A DNA stretch of 64,000 bases from Ruminococcus flavefaciens. Lineage in GTDB: Bacteria; Bacillota; Clostridia; Oscillospirales; Ruminococcaceae. A program made the position numbers and the translations under genes. This document shows, piece by piece, positions 16,979 through 25,065 of the stretch. Positions within the stretch are counted from its first letter, which is position 1. Each line of letters starts with the position of its first letter. The stretch spans positions 124,001 to 188,000 of the forward strand of contig NZ_FRCT01000003.1 of the NCBI RefSeq assembly GCF_900143025.1, in the 5' to 3' direction. Below the pieces are notes generated by a model that saw nothing but the letters and a program-made list of their open reading frames with translations, made no database searches and was not told where the DNA came from.

Positions 16979-17518
16979 TTATTTAAAGAAAAGAGGCAGT
17001 TTTTCAAGGAAGATGATATCCTTTCTGTCGGCTGCATCGCCCTCGGCAAGTACAGCAGACTTTCCTGTGATATCTCCACCAGCCTCAGTCGCCAGCTTTT
17101 CAAGCGCATTAAGAGACTCACCTGTGCTTATTACGTCATCGACAATGAGCACCTTTTTGTCTCTGAGCATCTCTACCTTTTCCTGTGAAAGATAAAGTGT
17201 CTGCTCAGCAGCAGTAGTTATTGACTTTACTGTTACAGCTATAGGATCTGTCATATAGAGCTTTACGGACTTTCTTGCCACAACATAAGGCTTGCCGCTT
17301 TGTCTTGCCATTTCATAGCCAAGTGGTATTCCCTTAGACTCAGCAGTAAGAATAACATCGAAATACGGAGACTTTTTAAGAAGCTGTTCAGCAGCGGCTA
17401 CAGTAAGCTCTACATCAGAAAACATAACAAAAGCAGCAATGTCGATCTTGTCATTGAGCGGACAGATAGGAAGTTCTCTTTCAAGACCTGCAATGGTCAT
17501 TTTATAAGTATTTGACAT
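16979..17518 (-). CDS. Phosphoribosyltransferase family protein (adenine phosphoribosyltransferase-like)
   Basis: A 179-residue type I phosphoribosyltransferase with the PRPP-binding motif VLIVDDVISTGES near residues 124-136 and the AESKGIPLGYEMAR loop at about 59-72. The fold and length fit adenine phosphoribosyltransferase, which salvages adenine to AMP, and related PRTases; base specificity cannot be read from the sequence alone. It sits between the HIT-protein gene and comEC, 12 bases from each, inside the alaS-led unit. Confidence 0.82.
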   Translation of the reverse strand: MSNTYKMTIAGLERELPICPLNDKIDIAAFVMFSDVELTVAAAEQLLKKSPYFDVILTAESKGIPLGYEMARQSGKPYVVARKSVKLYMTDPIAVTVKSITTAAEQTLYLSQEKVEMLRDKKVLIVDDVISTGESLNALEKLATEAGGDITGKSAVLAEGDAADRKDIIFLEKLPLFFK

Positions 17519-17530
17519 ATATATTTCTCC

Positions 17531-17884
17531 TTATTCTGTCTTGCCGAGAGACTCAGGTCCCCAGCCCATTTTCACGCCTGCAAGCATATGGAAGTGAAGA
17601 TGCTTTACAGTCTGACCTGCGTCATCACCGCAGTTATTTATGATACGATAGCTCTCGATGCCCTCAGCCTTAGCTATCTTAGCAGCAGCCTCAAATACCT
17701 TTGCAACAGCATTTGAATTTTCCTCTGTTATCTCATTTGCGCATGAGATATGGACCTTTGGTATTATTAAGTAATGAACCGGAGCTATAGGAGCAATGTC
17801 CTTAAAAGCAAAAACGAATTCGTCCTCATAGACCTTAGTACTTGGTATCTCGCCGTCGATTATCTTGCAGAATAAACAATCCAT
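17531..17884 (-). CDS. HIT-family nucleotide-binding hydrolase (HinT-like)
   Basis: A 117-residue histidine-triad protein: CLFCKIIDGEIPSTKVYEDE at the N-terminus and the His triad KHLHFHMLAG near residues 96-105. Two N-terminal Cys may bind zinc. HinT-type proteins hydrolyse adenosine 5'-phosphoramidates and aminoacyl-adenylates. That activity fits a position directly after alaS, since aminoacyl-AMP is the synthetase intermediate, although this link is inference. The start has a GGAGAA site. Confidence 0.93.
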   Translation of the reverse strand: MDCLFCKIIDGEIPSTKVYEDEFVFAFKDIAPIAPVHYLIIPKVHISCANEITEENSNAVAKVFEAAAKIAKAEGIESYRIINNCGDDAGQTVKHLHFHMLAGVKMGWGPESLGKTE

Positions 17885-17912
17885 AATATTTCTCCTTTGC
17901 GTTAAGATTTAC

Positions 17913-17931
17913 GGAGCGGACAAGCCGCTCC
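17913..17931. repeat. Hairpin between alaS and the HIT gene
   Basis: GGAGCGG and CCGCTCC pair perfectly around a 5-base loop just after the alaS stop. On the minus strand no run of T follows, so it is not a classical terminator for alaS. It may be a processing or 3'-end stabilising hairpin, or a partial terminator that lets some transcription continue into the downstream genes. Confidence 0.55.
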
Positions 17932-17939
17932 TTTATTTA

Positions 17940-20567
17940 TCAAAGTGATGCGCTGACTATTTCCTCAAACTTGCTCATAGCTTCGTCGATCTTCGCGATA
18001 TCTCCTGCACCTGCCATAGCACCGTCAGGCTTACCGCCGCCCTTACCGCCTGTTACAGCAGCTATTTCGCGTACTATCTTGCCTGCATTTGCGCCCTTTG
18101 TAACAGCGTCCTTTGTGCAGACACAGTAGAATGTACCCTTTTCACCAATAGTACCTGCAAAGAGAGCAATAATTGCCTCGTTCTTATCCTTTACACTGTC
18201 GCCAAGCTTTCTGAGAGCATCGGGAGTTGAACCGTCCATACGTGCAGAAACTATCTTCACGCCGCTTACTTCCTTTGCATTGTCAAAGAGGGCAGCTGTC
18301 TTTGCGTTAGCTATCTGCTGAGTGAGACTTTCAAGCTTCTTATCCTTTTCCTTAGCCTCAGCAGCAATAGCAGCACACTTCTCGGGAAGCTCAGTGATAT
18401 TAGCCAGCTTGAGAGCCTTTGCAGACTTGATTATAGTGCTCTTGAAATCGTTGAGAAGAGTGATAACGTTCATGCCTGTTACAGCCTCGATACGTCTTAC
18501 ACCAGCTGCTACAGAGCTTTCGGAAACTATCTTGAACAGACCGATCTGTGAAGTATTTGATATATGAGTACCGCCGCAGAACTCAATTGACTTATCAGCA
18601 GTTACAACGCGGACAGTATTTCCGTACTTTTCACCGAAGAGAGCCATAGCACCAAGCTTTCTTGCCTCCTCGATAGGCATTTCCTGCATTGTAACAGGAA
18701 CAGCAGCCATTATCTCAGCATTTACGATGTCCTCAACTCTTGCTATCTCCTCCTCAGTCATTGCGCTGAAGTGGTTGAAGTCAAAACGGCAAGCCTTTTC
18801 GTTAACGAGCTGTCCTGCCTGATGAACGTGATCGCCGAGAACCTGTCTGAGTGCGTGCTGGAGAAGGTGTGCTGTAGTATGATTGCGCATAATAGCCATT
18901 CTGCGGTCTTTTTCTATCTGAGCAAGCACCTTGTCGCCCTTTGAGATGCTTCCCTGCTCAACAGTAGCAATGTGGAGGAAGTGTCCCTCGGACTTTATAG
19001 TATCATCAACAGAAGCAATATTTGCACCGTTGATTATCATACCTGTATCGCCGACCTGTCCGCCACTCTCAGCGTAAAAAGGAGTAACATCGAGAACGAT
19101 AACAACGTCGTCGCCCTCAACAGCAGTTTCTACCTCAACGCCGTCTTTATATATAGCAAGTACTTCGGCGTCCTCAGCCTCGAAATCTGTATAGCCTGTG
19201 AAAATAGTAGCGGGAGCGTCTACCTTTATGCTGTTATCAGCCCATGAAGAACCGGCCTTTGCAGCGTGGTCAGCCTTAGCTCTTGCTCTCTGCTCCTTGG
19301 CAAGCTCAGTGAAACGGTCACGGTCAACAGTGTAGCCCTTCTCCTCGCAGATCTCTTCTGTAAGGTCTATCGGGAAACCATATGTATCGGAAAGCTTGAA
19401 TGCGTCATCGCCTGAGAGGACTTTACCGCCCTCAGCAGCAAGCTTCTCAGTGAACTGATTGAGGAGCTCTGTACCCTTGTCGATAGTCTTGGCGAAAGCT
19501 TCTTCCTCAACGCCGATTATCTTCTTGATGTAATCACGCTTCTCAGCAAGCTCAGGGTAAGCATTTGCATTTTCATTTATAACTGTATCACATACCTCTG
19601 TGAGGAAAGGTCTCTTTACGCCTAAGAGTCTGCCGTGACGTGCAGCTCTTCTAAGCAGACGGCGGAGAACGTAACCGCGTCCCTCATTAGAAGGAAGGAT
19701 ACCGTCGCCTACCATGAATGTAGTGCTTCTGATATGGTCAGTAATAACACGGAGCGAAACATCCTTCTTAGCGTCCTTCTTGTACTCAACACCTGCGATT
19801 GAGGAAATGTGCTTCATGATATTCTGAACAGTATCTACCTCAAAGATGTTGTCAACACCCTGCATTACACAGGCAAGTCTCTCAAGGCCCATACCTGTGT
19901 CGATATTCTTGCTCTTCATTTCAGCGTAGTGACCTTCACCGTCACTGTCGAACTGACTGAATACAAGGTTCCATATCTCGATAACTCTGTCGCAGTCGCT
20001 TGCCTGCTCAAAGCTCTCGAAAGGACCGTAAGCCTCACCGCGGTCGAAGTGTATCTCGGAACATGGACCGCAAGGACCTGAACCGTGCTCCCAGAAGTTG
20101 TCCTTCTTGCCAAGACGGATAATTCTGTCATGAGGGATACCGATATGGTTCTCCCATATCTGCTCAGCCTCGTCATCGCTCTCGAAAATCGTTATCCAGA
20201 GCTTCTCGGCAGGGATAGCAAGAGTCTTTGTAAGGAATTCCCATGCCCACTCGATTGCCTCGGTCTTGAAGTAATCACCGAATGAGAAGTTTCCGAGCAT
20301 CTCGAAATATGTACCGTGACGTGCTGTCTTACCAACACTCTCGATATCGGGAGTTCTTATACATTTCTGACAGGTGGTAACTCTCTTGTTCGGAGGAGTA
20401 GCCTGTCCGAGGAAGAATTTTTTCAGAGGAGCCATACCTGAATTGATAAGAAGAAGGCTCTTGTCGCCCTGAGGAACAAGAGAAGCACTTGCCATTCTTG
20501 TATGGTTCTTGCTCTCAAAGAAAGATAAATACTTTTCACGTAGATCGTTAAGACCTGTCCACTGCAT
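17940..20567 (-). CDS. alaS: Alanyl-tRNA synthetase
   Basis: A full-length 875-residue enzyme. The N-terminal class II catalytic core begins with the LNDLREKYLSFFESKNH region and includes GTYFEMLGNFSFGDYFK. The editing domain carries HTTAHLLQHAL (zinc-type HxxxH) and CGGTHISNT, and the C-terminal Gly-rich C-Ala domain ends with GGKGGGKPDGAMAGAG. It charges tRNA-Ala and clears mischarged Ser/Gly. The leader at 20664-20886 is a T-box with an alanine specifier, so expression should rise when tRNA-Ala is uncharged. Downstream genes follow on the same strand. Confidence 0.98.
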   Translation of the reverse strand: MQWTGLNDLREKYLSFFESKNHTRMASASLVPQGDKSLLLINSGMAPLKKFFLGQATPPNKRVTTCQKCIRTPDIESVGKTARHGTYFEMLGNFSFGDYFKTEAIEWAWEFLTKTLAIPAEKLWITIFESDDEAEQIWENHIGIPHDRIIRLGKKDNFWEHGSGPCGPCSEIHFDRGEAYGPFESFEQASDCDRVIEIWNLVFSQFDSDGEGHYAEMKSKNIDTGMGLERLACVMQGVDNIFEVDTVQNIMKHISSIAGVEYKKDAKKDVSLRVITDHIRSTTFMVGDGILPSNEGRGYVLRRLLRRAARHGRLLGVKRPFLTEVCDTVINENANAYPELAEKRDYIKKIIGVEEEAFAKTIDKGTELLNQFTEKLAAEGGKVLSGDDAFKLSDTYGFPIDLTEEICEEKGYTVDRDRFTELAKEQRARAKADHAAKAGSSWADNSIKVDAPATIFTGYTDFEAEDAEVLAIYKDGVEVETAVEGDDVVIVLDVTPFYAESGGQVGDTGMIINGANIASVDDTIKSEGHFLHIATVEQGSISKGDKVLAQIEKDRRMAIMRNHTTAHLLQHALRQVLGDHVHQAGQLVNEKACRFDFNHFSAMTEEEIARVEDIVNAEIMAAVPVTMQEMPIEEARKLGAMALFGEKYGNTVRVVTADKSIEFCGGTHISNTSQIGLFKIVSESSVAAGVRRIEAVTGMNVITLLNDFKSTIIKSAKALKLANITELPEKCAAIAAEAKEKDKKLESLTQQIANAKTAALFDNAKEVSGVKIVSARMDGSTPDALRKLGDSVKDKNEAIIALFAGTIGEKGTFYCVCTKDAVTKGANAGKIVREIAAVTGGKGGGKPDGAMAGAGDIAKIDEAMSKFEEIVSASL

Positions 20568-20663
20568 AAAAATGATCTCCTTTTAATTAATTCATAATGC
20601 ATAATTGATTGAAATATCGCATCAAGGACGCTGATACACTTTAATCCGTATTTCCGAATTAAA

Positions 20664-20886
20664 ACAAAAAGAGCCCCGCCGCCATAAATGGGACGAAGGC
20701 TTTCGTGGTACCACCCAAATTCAAAAGGAACAAAGTCCTTTCCTCAATATCCTTAACGCAGAAATACGCCCTGATTTCTCAGAGTAGCTCAGGGGTAGCA
20801 CCTGTATCATGCGTAAAAGCTCACACCGGCCGCTTTCTCTCTGCACCGCATCTGCTACAGTCATTCCCGTCATTGCTATACTTTAA
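20664..20886 (-). promoter_or_regulatory. T-box riboswitch (tRNA-Ala) controlling alaS
   Basis: On the minus strand the T-box core GGGTGGTACCACG lies at about 20705-20717. The UGGU in it complements the ACCA end of tRNA-Ala. Stem I shows the AGAGA and GGTGTGAG elements and, on its 3' side, a specifier codon GCU (20799-20797), an alanine codon followed by A, as is usual. A terminator hairpin with TTTTTGTTTT follows the core at 20664-20703. Uncharged tRNA-Ala would stabilise the antiterminator and allow alaS transcription. Confidence 0.93.
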
Positions 20887-20887
20887 T

Positions 20888-20916
20888 ATTATAACGCTGT
20901 TTCGTTCAAAAGTCAA
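20888..20916 (-). promoter_or_regulatory. SigA promoter of the alaS T-box transcript
   Basis: TTGACT (20911-20916), a 17-base spacer and TATAAT (20888-20893) lie directly before the start of T-box stem I. Spacing and sequence are near consensus for the housekeeping sigma factor. Confidence 0.85.
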
Positions 20917-20966
20917 TGGTTTTGCAAATATTTCTTTAAAAACTGCTCATATTAGTCCATATGATT

Positions 20967-21433
20967 TTAGAATTTCCGTGTTTCCTTCTTTCTTTTTTCT
21001 ATTTCTTCCATTGTTTTTTCATAAGCACTTACATTATTATATATCATATCGCGTTTTTGAATTTGCTGTATCCTAAAATCATTGATATTATCTATGAATT
21101 GTTCAAGTGAATTTAGTTTGCTTCCATATTTAATCGCAAATTTTTTTCAATAGTCTTACCACCTTGCGACATAGTTATTGCTGATCTTGCTTTCTTAAAA
21201 TCAAGAAAGACGATATTTTTATCACTGTCATCGACCTCATCTGCCGCAAAAGTAATATTGCAGATATTCATGCCGATAACAGATGCAAGTTTTGATAAAC
21301 CTTCTTCTACAAACACATAGTCACAGTTCACGTATCCTTCTTCAGCCATTTTCTTGCAGAATTTCTCAATGAACTGCTCTTTATTGAGTTTTTCGCCATT
21401 ATATATCTGAGTTGATGTAAAAAAGTTCCCCAT
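20967..21433 (-). CDS. Unknown small gene split by a frameshift at an A7 run
   Basis: The first frame codes 106 residues from ATG 21433 (CGGAGA site) to a stop at 21113, starting MGNFFTSTQIYNGEKLNKEQ. At 21141-21147 the minus strand has seven A (GAAAAAAATTTGCG). If one A is added, or a ribosome slips back one base, the frame continues as KKFAIKYGSKLNSLEQFI to RKKETRKF, a stop at 20967 and a total of 155 residues. The downstream stretch has normal coding character, a helical and very basic tail. A mutated gene, slippage-regulated expression or a sequencing error are all possible. I do not recognise the family. It has its own strong promoter. Confidence 0.6.
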
Positions 21434-21465
21434 ATTATTTCTCCGACGTTTTAAATATTTACTAT

Positions 21466-21494
21466 AGTATAGTATATCAACTTTTATTTGTCAA
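21466..21494 (-). promoter_or_regulatory. SigA promoter of the A7-frameshift gene
   Basis: A perfect TTGACA (21489-21494), 17-base spacer and TATACT (21466-21471) precede the small gene at 20967-21433. The expected start of transcription is about 25 bases before its ATG. Confidence 0.8.
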
Positions 21495-21508
21495 AAACAA
21501 AAAGAAAC

Positions 21509-23113
21509 TCAGCTTTTTTCGCCCAGTTCCTTTATTTTCTCCGCAATATTACGAAATACAGGTGCTGCCGCATCATTTCCGTATCCGCCGTTTTCGATGA
21601 ATACCGTTACTGCATACTTGGGCTGACGAGCAGGAAAAAAGCCTGTTATCCATGCGTGACAAAGCTCCTCGCCTTTGGAGTTAGTCTTTCCCGTCTGAGC
21701 TGTCGAGGTCTTTGCACCCACGCTCATTTTATTTGTCCGTGCCTTTGAATTCTCATTATCCCTGACAGCAAGTATCATCATTTTTCTTAACTCATCTGCT
21801 GTTTCTTCACTGACAGCCTGAGAGTAACGCGGATTTTTCTCATTACCGACTGTTTCACCGTCAGCTGTAAGTCCCTTTATCAGACGCAATACAGGTCTTT
21901 TACCGCCGTTGGCTATTGTGCAGGTAAGCTGAGTTATCTGAAGCGGAGTTGCCGAAAGCTTGCCCTGTCCGAATGCAAAATTCGCCATTTCGGCAGGTAT
22001 ACTCAGTTCCTTTTCCGTTGGGAGTACACCTGCTGAACCAACTATTCCCGTGCAGAGATAGTTTTCTCTGCCAAATCCCAGTGAATACGCTCTTTCACGC
22101 AGCTTTCCAAGTTCAAGACACCTACTGAGCTCAATAAAATAAGTATTGCAGGAATTTGTCATCGCCTCTGATATATTCTGTATGCCGTGTCCATCAAGCT
22201 TATGGCAGTTGAAAAGTTTGCCGTCTACATCTGTATTTCCGCAGCAGTTATAAACTATATCTCCCTTCCCCTCTTCAAGAGCTTCCGCAGCTGTTACAAG
22301 CTTGAATACCGAACCTACACTGTATGAATACAGTGCGCGGTTTATCAGCGGACAATCCTTGTTTTTCAGAGCTTCTTCAAGCTTTTCGGGAGCATAATCA
22401 GGAAAGCTTGCCATTGCAAGTATATCGCCGCTTTTTATATCTGCACACACGATAGCTCCGGTTTTTATGCCCTTTCCGCAGTCCTCGCATATTTTCTGGA
22501 TATCCTTGTCTATAGTTAGAACAACACCGCTTTTATACGAATTTGTACGAAAAGCACTCTTTCCGTTACCTGATAGGATACGACCGAAGCCGTCTGTTTC
22601 GTAGGTCACACTGTTACTGGGATAATCAGCTCTCAGAATGGAATTATATGCGTATTCTACGCCGTCAGCTCCCTCATTGTCTGAAAGATAGCCTATTACG
22701 TGCCTTGCAGTCTGATTTTCACTATATCGCTGAGGAACTTCAAAAATTGTAAGCCCGTCGGTCTCATATGCATATTTCGTACATTCAAACTCAAATGGAA
22801 GCCCCTTGTCGTACTCCTCATAGAATTTCTCACGGTCAACAGCATATTCGGCTGTACTTTCCCTGTCAAGCATTGAAGGTACTGCAACAGCTTCAAGATG
22901 TGTCTCAGCATTTGTCAGCGGACGCATTTTTGTATCGTATATAGTTCCCTGACATCGCCCTACTTCATATGTGAAAATCCTGCTCTGCTGTGCGGCAGGT
23001 ACATTTTTCTGCTCTACAGCAAGGCGGTAATAATTAGTTCCAAGTACCGTAAAGCACACTAAAAATACCGCCGTGAGTATTATAACTCCGTGCTCTCCTC
23101 TTTTTCTGACCAT
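21509..23113 (-). CDS. Class B penicillin-binding protein (peptidoglycan transpeptidase)
   Basis: A 534-residue protein with one N-terminal membrane anchor (residues 10-25), a PBP dimerisation-type region (about 50-190) and a transpeptidase domain with the three active-site motifs: SVFK at 268-271, SCN at 321-323 and KTS at 468-470 (KTG box variant within AKTSTAQTG). It crosslinks peptidoglycan outside the membrane. Its size fits the PbpA/FtsI type; which morphogenetic role it serves, including the sporulation-type SpoVD, is not clear. AGAGAGGTGAT precedes the ATG. It stands alone between a terminator and a small gene with its own promoter. Confidence 0.93.
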   Translation of the reverse strand: MVRKRGEHGVIILTAVFLVCFTVLGTNYYRLAVEQKNVPAAQQSRIFTYEVGRCQGTIYDTKMRPLTNAETHLEAVAVPSMLDRESTAEYAVDREKFYEEYDKGLPFEFECTKYAYETDGLTIFEVPQRYSENQTARHVIGYLSDNEGADGVEYAYNSILRADYPSNSVTYETDGFGRILSGNGKSAFRTNSYKSGVVLTIDKDIQKICEDCGKGIKTGAIVCADIKSGDILAMASFPDYAPEKLEEALKNKDCPLINRALYSYSVGSVFKLVTAAEALEEGKGDIVYNCCGNTDVDGKLFNCHKLDGHGIQNISEAMTNSCNTYFIELSRCLELGKLRERAYSLGFGRENYLCTGIVGSAGVLPTEKELSIPAEMANFAFGQGKLSATPLQITQLTCTIANGGKRPVLRLIKGLTADGETVGNEKNPRYSQAVSEETADELRKMMILAVRDNENSKARTNKMSVGAKTSTAQTGKTNSKGEELCHAWITGFFPARQPKYAVTVFIENGGYGNDAAAPVFRNIAEKIKELGEKS

Positions 23114-23159
23114 TGTATCACCTCTCTGTAATATTCTGGTCAGTTTATGCTGAATATAT

Positions 23160-23191
23160 ACAAAAGAGCAGTCTGTTTAATACAGACTGCT
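23160..23191 (-). terminator. Intrinsic terminator of the dockerin-protein gene
   Basis: AGCAGTCTG and CAGACTGCT form a perfect 9-base stem around TATTAAA on the minus strand, followed by CTTTTG, 20 bases after the stop of the 23211-24422 gene. Confidence 0.85.
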
Positions 23192-23210
23192 TCTATATTT
23201 GCTGTTTGAC

Positions 23211-24422
23211 TCACTCCAGTCCGAGAAGCATCTTTTGTATAGCCTGAGCATCGCCGACTGTAAGTCCGTCGCCGTTCATATCGCCGTTGAGTTTGCCCTG
23301 TTCGGTAAGATGATACTCCGCTGTACCGCCTATGCCATATTTATCAGGATTTGCAAGAGCCTGCATTATCATTACTGCATCTGAAAGATCAACCTGACCG
23401 TCGCAGTTTGCATCACCTTTTAGGCTTTTTACAGGCGTTGACACATTTTCGCCACCATAAGTCTCAGGATAAACAAGAGCAAAATCAGGATTGAGCTGAA
23501 TGTAATTAAGTGCAGCTCGACGAAGGTCTGCTATCTTATCCTTGTCCTCCGATTTGCACCTAATACTGCATTCGCAGTACTTTCTGATATCAGGATCCTC
23601 GCCCTCAGGAGCACTCTTTGTCACTGTCATAGATGACACATCATAAACATCAAAATACTCCTTTGGCAGTCCGAGAGACTTCTTGACCTTGTCACTGTCC
23701 CATACAATATCGCTATTTTTAAACAGCTTATCCTTATCATTCATGTCAGTTACATGAGATACAAGCTCGTGATTGGTAAGATTTAGCATATAATTTTCGG
23801 GATAAAGCAAGATAGTCATAGAATCATTATCTACAGCAGTATTTCCGTTCCTCTGCGGATAAACGTGGTACTTTTCGGTATCGGTGAGACCTTTTTCGTT
23901 AAATACAGTTCTGACCTCATCTTCGGTCATATTATATATTTCGTCAAAGGTATATCCGATATCAGACAGTTCATAATTTGAATATTCAGCAATGAAAGCT
24001 TCCACATCGCCTGTAAGTACATCAACGCTGATATTTTGATTATAGTGACAGAGCTGAACTTTGTCGGGAGCTCCGTCAACAGCTCCGCTTACAGAAAGAT
24101 AATAGCCTTCATCAATTAAGTATAAATACGCCAGCATATCGAAAGGAGTTCCACTCTTTATACCGTTATAGGCTTCAAAGTCCGACCACGTAAGCTCATC
24201 GCCTTTTTTTGAAAGCTCAATGACATAATCAAGCGTCATCTTTTCACTTTTCTCAAACACACCAATATCCTTAATTGTTGAATTGATATCTGTTGCCATT
24301 GTGTTTTTTTCGGTTTCGCCTGTCTGCAAGCTCTGAGCTGCTGTTTCAGCGATCGCATTTACAGGCACAACACTTCCAAAGCACATAGCCGCAACAATAG
24401 CTGCTAATATTCTCCTTTTCAT
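23211..24422 (-). CDS. Secreted protein with C-terminal type I dockerin, unknown N-terminal domain
   Basis: A 403-residue protein with a signal peptide (MKRRILAAIVAAMCFGS, likely cut near NAIAETA), an unrecognised domain of about 300 residues, and a C-terminal dockerin of two calcium-binding F-hand repeats: GDANCDGQVDLSDAVMIMQA and GDMNGDGLTVGDAQAIQKML. Dockerins bind cohesins on cellulosome scaffoldins, so the protein is probably exported and joined to a cellulosome or cell-surface complex. No glycosidase motif is visible. It is a single-gene unit with an AAAGGAG ribosome site, its own promoter and its own terminator. Confidence 0.9.
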   Translation of the reverse strand: MKRRILAAIVAAMCFGSVVPVNAIAETAAQSLQTGETEKNTMATDINSTIKDIGVFEKSEKMTLDYVIELSKKGDELTWSDFEAYNGIKSGTPFDMLAYLYLIDEGYYLSVSGAVDGAPDKVQLCHYNQNISVDVLTGDVEAFIAEYSNYELSDIGYTFDEIYNMTEDEVRTVFNEKGLTDTEKYHVYPQRNGNTAVDNDSMTILLYPENYMLNLTNHELVSHVTDMNDKDKLFKNSDIVWDSDKVKKSLGLPKEYFDVYDVSSMTVTKSAPEGEDPDIRKYCECSIRCKSEDKDKIADLRRAALNYIQLNPDFALVYPETYGGENVSTPVKSLKGDANCDGQVDLSDAVMIMQALANPDKYGIGGTAEYHLTEQGKLNGDMNGDGLTVGDAQAIQKMLLGLE

Positions 24423-24533
24423 AAGACCATCTCCTTTACATCAGAAAAACCTTTCCCTTATTATTTAGGCGTATTTTTTCGGACTTTGTCTCACTCTTTT
24501 GGCAAAAAATGCGTCACCGTATCTCTCAACTTT

Positions 24534-24562
24534 ATAATATCATATCCTACTAATAAAATCAA
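24534..24562 (-). promoter_or_regulatory. Promoter of the dockerin-protein gene
   Basis: TTGATT (24557-24562), a 17-base spacer and TATTAT (24534-24539) give a housekeeping-type promoter. The untranslated leader is about 105 bases; I see no clear riboswitch in it. Confidence 0.65.
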
Positions 24563-24585
24563 TATCCCAACAAAAAAACACTGTT

Positions 24586-24617
24586 AACAAAATCGGGACT
24601 CACAGCTGTAAGTCCCG
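24586..24617 (-). terminator. Terminator of the asp23-to-dtd operon
   Basis: On the minus strand CGGGACT-TACAGCTGTG-AGTCCCG (24617 to 24594) is followed by ATTTTGTT, 8 bases after the dtd stop. It would end the long operon that starts upstream of asp23. Confidence 0.82.
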
Positions 24618-24624
24618 TCAATCA

Positions 24625-25059
24625 TTATTCAAGTATGACCGTAAAAGGTCCGTCATTAAGGAGCTCCACCTTCATATCAGCTCCGAATGAACCTGTTTCA
24701 ACGTGCTTCCCCTTACTGCGGAGATAATCCACGAAATATTCGTACAGGGCATTTGCCTTTTCAGGCTTTGCAGCCTGTATAAAATTCGGTCTGTTACCCT
24801 TGCGGCAGTCCGCATATAAAGTGAACTGCGGAACTACAAGAAGCTCGCCTCCCACACTTTCAAGGTCAAGGTTTATCTTGTCGTTTTCATCGGAGAATAT
24901 ACGCAGTCCGCATATCTTGTCACCAAGCCTGCGGCAGTCCTCCTCTGTGTCCTCGTGACCTACTCCGAACAGCAGAAGAAAGCCTGTATTTATTTTACCA
25001 ATGACTTTGCCGTCAACTGTTACGCTTGCTCGTGTAACACGCTGTAATACTATCCTCAT
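24625..25059 (-). CDS. dtd: D-aminoacyl-tRNA deacylase
   Basis: A 144-residue DTD protein: [17 protein letters not shown] at the start and C-terminal [10 protein letters not shown] carrying the Gly-Pro motif of the active site. It removes D-amino acids, and glycine from tRNA-Ala, at the A76 ribose. The conserved S-Q-F-T-L-Y block reads [14 protein letters not shown] here, so the usual Ser is Pro. It begins 6 bases after GH42 and is the last gene before a terminator. Confidence 0.94.
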   Translation of the reverse strand: MRIVLQRVTRASVTVDGKVIGKINTGFLLLFGVGHEDTEEDCRRLGDKICGLRIFSDENDKINLDLESVGGELLVVPQFTLYADCRKGNRPNFIQAAKPEKANALYEYFVDYLRSKGKHVETGSFGADMKVELLNDGPFTVILE

Positions 25060-25065
25060 TTATGC

